Positions 5,740 to 8,308 of a DNA stretch of 8,308 bases are shown here, piece by piece; positions within the stretch are counted from its first letter, which is position 1; each line of letters begins with the position of its first letter. The translations under genes were made by a program, and so were the position numbers. The DNA lies in contig JAGDAG010000160.1 in NCBI GenBank assembly GCA_017959625.1, positions 1 to 8,308 of the forward strand. Reading direction: 5' to 3'. Origin of the DNA: Abditibacteriota bacterium (GTDB lineage Bacteria; Armatimonadota; UBA5829). Under the pieces are notes generated by a model. It did no database searches. It was not told where the DNA came from and saw nothing but the letters and a program-made list of their open reading frames with translations.

Positions 5740-6911
5740 AGATATTTCTCCGCCGCCTTTTTTATGTCTTCGCGGCTGACTCCGGAGATATAATCGGAGT
5801 ATCCGCCTATGGCTTCGAGGCCGTGAAGGATATACATCTGCCCCAGCTGATACGTGAGGCTTTTGCCGTTTTGGTTGCGGGTAAGGAAATCCGAAAGCTG
5901 CAGCTTTTTTGCCGCCTCCAGGTCGGCGTCCGTGTAGCGGCCCTCCTTTACCGCCGCCAGCGCCTGCCGGCAGATCTCCTTCCCTTCCGGAGAGTTTACT
6001 ATCAGCACGAAGGGAGAAGCGAACCTTCCCGTATTGTGGCTGTAATAAGGGGCGGAGCCCTTCAGGCGGGAACGGACGGCGTTGTATATAAGAGAAGAGA
6101 GCACGCTGCAGGTCACCGCCTCCCCCAGCCGTTCCGCCGTTGCCATGGGCGCCGCTATGCCGCAGCGGCCGCCTTCGGAAATCTCCGTGACGCCTGCCGC
6201 GGGCTTCAGCGCCGGCGCTTCGGGCAGGGGGGCCGGCCCTTCCGTTTTGAAGTATCTGCCCACCGTCCGGGCAAGAAGGTCTTTATCGATATTGCCGGCC
6301 GCCGCGAAAACGTAGTTCTCCGGCCTGTAGCAGGCTTTGTGATACTGCCTGAGCTCTTCGGAGGTTATGGCGCCGATATCCTTTCCCTCCAGAGGCAGGC
6401 CGTATATCGTGTCCCCGTAAAGGGCGTTGAGCAGCCGGTACCGCAATCCGTCGGCCCCGGCGTCCCTGCCGGCGTAAAACTCGTCCTTCACTATCCCCTT
6501 TTCCAGCCGCAGCTCCTCTTCGTCGAACAGGGGGCCGGACCGGGCCCGGGAAAAAAGGCTGCACACCAGCTCCAGATCCTCCGGTCGTATGACCGTGCGG
6601 AAGCAGGTGAAATCGCAGGAGGTATAGGCGTCCGCCGAATAGCCCTTCGATTCCAGCATAAGATCCAGCGCGCCGCTCTCAAACTCCCGGGAGGAGGCGA
6701 ATATCAGGTGTTCCGCCATATGGGGGACCCCGCTTGCCGGCTGTGACAGGTTGGGGACAAAAACGGAAAACGTCAGGAAAGCATCCGAGGGGCGGCTGAT
6801 ATAAAGTATGGGCGGGACCCCTTCCTTCTTTATTTCTTCACAGGTCATTTCCGCCGAAAACACGCAAACCGAAAGCAAAAAAAGCGCTGCCGCAAAAACT
6901 AGTTTTTTCAT
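5736..6911 (-). CDS. Secreted M16-family zinc metallopeptidase (catalytic subunit)
   Basis: A 391-residue protein counted from ATG 6911. The signal peptide covers about residues 1-20 (MKKLVFAAALFLLSVCVFSA), so it should be periplasmic. The inverted zinc motif H64-M-A-E67-H68 is intact within SGVPHMAEHLIF, and Glu144 in GIVKDEFYAG lies 75 residues on, where the third zinc ligand of the HxxEH...E motif is expected. RPENYVFAAAGNID (196-209) is a typical end of the first M16 domain. The C-terminal domain is shorter and less conserved, and SRLKGSAPYY is the nearest thing to the R/Y motif. A GTG at 6920 is also in frame, but AAGGTGG sits 5 nt before ATG 6911 and the signal peptide begins there. First gene of the operon with the non-catalytic M16 homologue and rodA; it likely degrades peptides or processes envelope proteins, substrate unknown. 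Confidence 0.92.
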   Translation of the reverse strand: MKKLVFAAALFLLSVCVFSAEMTCEEIKKEGVPPILYISRPSDAFLTFSVFVPNLSQPASGVPHMAEHLIFASSREFESGALDLMLESKGYSADAYTSCDFTCFRTVIRPEDLELVCSLFSRARSGPLFDEEELRLEKGIVKDEFYAGRDAGADGLRYRLLNALYGDTIYGLPLEGKDIGAITSEELRQYHKACYRPENYVFAAAGNIDKDLLARTVGRYFKTEGPAPLPEAPALKPAAGVTEISEGGRCGIAAPMATAERLGEAVTCSVLSSLIYNAVRSRLKGSAPYYSHNTGRFASPFVLIVNSPEGKEICRQALAAVKEGRYTDADLEAAKKLQLSDFLTRNQNGKSLTYQLGQMYILHGLEAIGGYSDYISGVSREDIKKAAEKYL

Positions 6912-6932
6912 ATCCGCCACCTTATCAATATT

Positions 6933-6961
6933 ATTATATCAGTTTCGGGGGTGTTTTCCAA
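6933..6961 (-). promoter_or_regulatory. Sigma70-type promoter of the M16-M16-rodA operon
   Basis: The minus strand has TTGGAA (6961-6956), a 17-nt spacer and a perfect TATAAT (6938-6933), preceded by TG with one intervening base, a full extended -10. Transcription would start near 6926, about 15 nt before the ATG, leaving just enough leader for the AAGGTGG ribosome site. Confidence 0.8.
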
Positions 6962-6966
6962 CAAAA

Positions 6967-6975
6967 AAAGCGTTT
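6967..6975. promoter_or_regulatory. Candidate LacI-like half-conserved operator beside the operon promoter
   Basis: AAAGCGTTT is the reverse complement of AAACGCTTT at 7113-7121 within the stronger operator of the divergent gene. It lies just upstream of the -35 box (6961-6956). The flanks do not extend the cre-like consensus well, so this is a weaker candidate. Confidence 0.3.
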
Positions 6976-6992
6976 CTTTCTCCGGGGGAGCC

Positions 6993-7014
6993 CTTCCGGC
7001 GGAAGGAACTTCCG
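6993..7014. repeat. Three CTTCCG half-sites forming two alternative palindromes
   Basis: CTTCCG (6993-6998), its inverse CGGAAG (7000-7005) and CTTCCG again (7009-7014). The first pair makes a 13-bp palindrome around one base; the second pair, extended to GCGGAAG/CTTCCGC (6999-7015), is a 7-bp inverted repeat around GAA. The cluster lies upstream of both divergent promoters, so it is probably not transcribed from either and suits a protein-binding site. Confidence 0.5.
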
Positions 7015-7074
7015 CACAAGGCCGCCAAAAATACAAAAACGTGGAATTTTACAAGAAATGTGTTGTTTCTTATA

Positions 7075-7104
7075 TTCACATACAACTCTGAACAGGCGTA
7101 TAAT
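7075..7104 (+). promoter_or_regulatory. Sigma70-type promoter of the Gfo/Idh/MocA gene
   Basis: TTCACA (7075-7080, 5 of 6 matches to TTGACA), an 18-nt spacer and a perfect TATAAT (7099-7104). Start expected near 7111, leader about 27 nt. A small inverted repeat AAGAAA-N7-TTTCTT (7053-7071) sits directly upstream of the -35 box. Confidence 0.8.
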
Positions 7105-7109
7105 GGATA

Positions 7110-7123
7110 TGAAAACGCTTTCT
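7110..7123 (+). promoter_or_regulatory. LacI/cre-like operator at the transcription start
   Basis: TGAAAACGCTTTCT matches the CcpA/LacI-family consensus TGWAANCGNTNWCA at 13 of 14 positions and is centred on CG as these operators are. It begins 6 bases after the -10 box, on the predicted +1, the classic place for a repressor to block RNA polymerase. Confidence 0.6.
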
Positions 7124-7137
7124 TATGGGGAAACGGA

Positions 7138-8307
7138 ATGAAAAAGATCAGGTTTGCCGTGCTGGGCTGCGGCGGCTTCTGGAACACGGTGTGCGGCATA
7201 TACGCGCAGCATCCCCGGGCGGAGTTCACCGCTTTCTGCGACAACGCGGAAGGAAAAGCCGCGGCGGCGGCGGGGCATTTCAAAAAACTGACGGGCCGGG
7301 ACGTCCGGATATATGCTTCTTATGAAGAGATGATAAAAAAGGCCTCCTACGACGCCGTTATCATCTGTTCGGATCCGGACTCGCAGGTGGACTACGCCGT
7401 CAGCGAGATGGACCGGGGCGTCCACGTCATGACCTCGGTGCCCGCCGCCTGGACCATAGACCAGTGCTTCAGGCTGGTGGAGGCGGTGGAAAAGAACGGC
7501 GTCAAATACCAGCTGGCGGAGCAGACCCGTTACTGGCATTTCATATCCCTGTGGCGGCGGATGGCCGAAAGAGGGGAACTGGGCAAGATCTATTACGCCG
7601 AGGCGGAGTATCTGCACTACGAGCCGGAGTGGGACTGGTTCCGCAACAAAAAGACCGGAGCGCGGCTGGTGACCGGGGACCCGAAATATCATACCGACCC
7701 GGATTACGAGCCTTCGTGGCGGTACAGGACCTTTGCGGACCCCATCTGGTATCTGCCCCATTCCCTGTCGCCCCTGCTTTCCATAACCGGGGGGCGGATA
7801 GACAGGGTGAGCTGCGTGGGCACCCGGAAGGATTCCTATTACACCAAGGGCTTCAAAGCCAGGGATCTGGAGTGCGCCCTGATGTATAACACCGACGACG
7901 TTATCTTTTCCCTGCGGGCGGGCTTCGTGTGCCCCCACGGCATGAAAAGGGACACGGGGGCCCACTGGTACCAGGTGAAGGGCACCGGGAAGTGCGTGGA
8001 ATGGGCCCGCACCTCCCTGGAGGACGACTGCGCCAAGAGCTATTCCCCGGCAGAGGGCTGGGTAAAGCATCCCGAATGGGGCTGCCGGGACCCGGAGGCT
8101 GCGGAGGAGTTCGCCAGGGCGGAGCACGGGGGAGCGGACTACTACCCCATGTATTATTTCATGGACGCCCTGCTCGGGGACAAACAGCCCCCTCTGGACG
8201 TTTACAAGGCCGTGGAAACGGCTGCCCCCGCCATTCTGGCCCGGGAATCCGCGGAAAGGGGCGGAGAGCTGCTGCGGGTCCCCGACTTCCGGGAGAAGCG
8301 GGCATAA
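7138..8307 (+). CDS. Gfo/Idh/MocA-family NAD(P)-binding protein (oxidoreductase or GH109-like glycosidase)
   Basis: A 389-residue cytoplasmic protein without a signal peptide. Residues 3-125 form a Rossmann fold: IRFAVLGCGGFW (4-15) as the dinucleotide-binding loop, an acidic residue ending strand 2 (CDN, 34-36), and YDAVIICSDPDSQ (71-83). The usual EKP motif is replaced: HVMTSVPAAWTIDQC (96-110) has SVP, so the conserved Lys is missing. DPIWYLPHSLSPLL (201-214) places His208 where the family has its active-site His. The VPAA and PHSLSP strings recall the branch containing GH109, whose members use NAD+ as a cofactor to cleave glycosides, so hydrolase activity is as possible as sugar oxidation. 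ATG 7138 is the only good start: it lies 27 nt after the predicted transcription start with a weak GGGGA ribosome site. The frame is open upstream to about 6808 but would overlap the divergent M16 gene. Complete, ending TAA. Confidence 0.9.
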   Translation: MKKIRFAVLGCGGFWNTVCGIYAQHPRAEFTAFCDNAEGKAAAAAGHFKKLTGRDVRIYASYEEMIKKASYDAVIICSDPDSQVDYAVSEMDRGVHVMTSVPAAWTIDQCFRLVEAVEKNGVKYQLAEQTRYWHFISLWRRMAERGELGKIYYAEAEYLHYEPEWDWFRNKKTGARLVTGDPKYHTDPDYEPSWRYRTFADPIWYLPHSLSPLLSITGGRIDRVSCVGTRKDSYYTKGFKARDLECALMYNTDDVIFSLRAGFVCPHGMKRDTGAHWYQVKGTGKCVEWARTSLEDDCAKSYSPAEGWVKHPEWGCRDPEAAEEFARAEHGGADYYPMYYFMDALLGDKQPPLDVYKAVETAAPAILARESAERGGELLRVPDFREKRA

Positions 8308-8308
8308 A

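Larger units (their letters stand above)
6921..7137. other. Divergent regulatory region between the M16 operon and the Gfo/Idh/MocA gene
   Basis: No gene is supported here. It contains both divergent promoters, the LacI/cre-like operator (7110-7123) and its weaker inverted core (6967-6975), the CTTCCG cluster (6993-7014) and the AAGAAA-N7-TTTCTT repeat (7053-7071). Confidence 0.7.

Noticed and set aside
3530..5793. Long plus-strand open frames opposite rodA and the M16 genes
   Set aside because: They mirror well-supported minus-strand genes in GC-rich DNA and show no family motifs or ribosome sites.
6991..7015. Transcription attenuator from the alternative hairpins
   Set aside because: The hairpins lie upstream of both predicted transcription starts, are not followed by a T tract and have no leader peptide.
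6808..7137. N-terminal extension of the Gfo/Idh/MocA gene
   Set aside because: The open frame continues upstream but would run over the M16 gene start and both promoters. The Rossmann fold begins right at Met 7138.
7125..7325. Small plus-strand frame starting at ATG 7125
   Set aside because: It is out of frame with the oxidoreductase, overlaps it and has no similarity to a known protein; the upstream ATG is probably chance.

Overview
The window reads as ordinary chromosomal DNA from a GC-rich, Gram-negative-type (diderm) bacterium. The best clue to lineage is a pair of pilin-like proteins whose N-termini (prepilin signal, then ILFPVFxxAxEKARQxQCLSNAKQLG) are typical of Armatimonadota; related H-X9-DG proteins also occur in Planctomycetes, Verrucomicrobia and Lentisphaerae. 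The assignment is inferred from these motifs and no marker gene is present. I found no tRNA, rRNA, CRISPR array, insertion sequence or phage gene.

Layout, left to right. (1) Minus strand, 1-1390: the N-terminal 463 residues of a secreted NPCBM + GH36/GH27-like (alpha-galactosidase type) glycosidase; the catalytic domain lies outside the window. It has its own sigma70-like promoter, which abuts the terminator of the next gene. (2) Minus strand, 1489-2304 and 2573-3262: two H-X9-DG/DUF1559 pilin-like proteins, each apparently a separate unit with a similar extended -10 promoter. Their first 49 codons are almost the same DNA, and the rest differs. The gap between them (2305-2572) is packed with inverted repeats and a run of 12 G. 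(3) Minus strand, 6911 down to 3374: a tight three-gene operon made of a secreted M16 zinc peptidase with an intact HxxEH motif, a secreted M16 homologue lacking that motif, and the cell-wall glycosyltransferase RodA. Both junctions are 4-bp start/stop overlaps. It starts at a near-consensus extended -10 promoter and ends at a hairpin plus T8. (4) Plus strand, 7138-8307: a cytoplasmic Gfo/Idh/MocA-family NAD(P)-dependent protein, transcribed divergently from the operon, with a consensus-like promoter and a LacI/cre-like operator at the expected transcription start.

The genes at the two ends fit carbohydrate use: an exported glycosidase and a sugar-type oxidoreductase under probable LacI-family control. 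The central operon links periplasmic proteolysis to rod-shape peptidoglycan synthesis. The points most worth a second look are the M16 pair coupled to rodA, the operator pair in the divergent intergenic region, the shared 5' cassette of the pilin-like genes, and the repeat-rich gap between those genes. I do not see a clearly new defence or mobile system.
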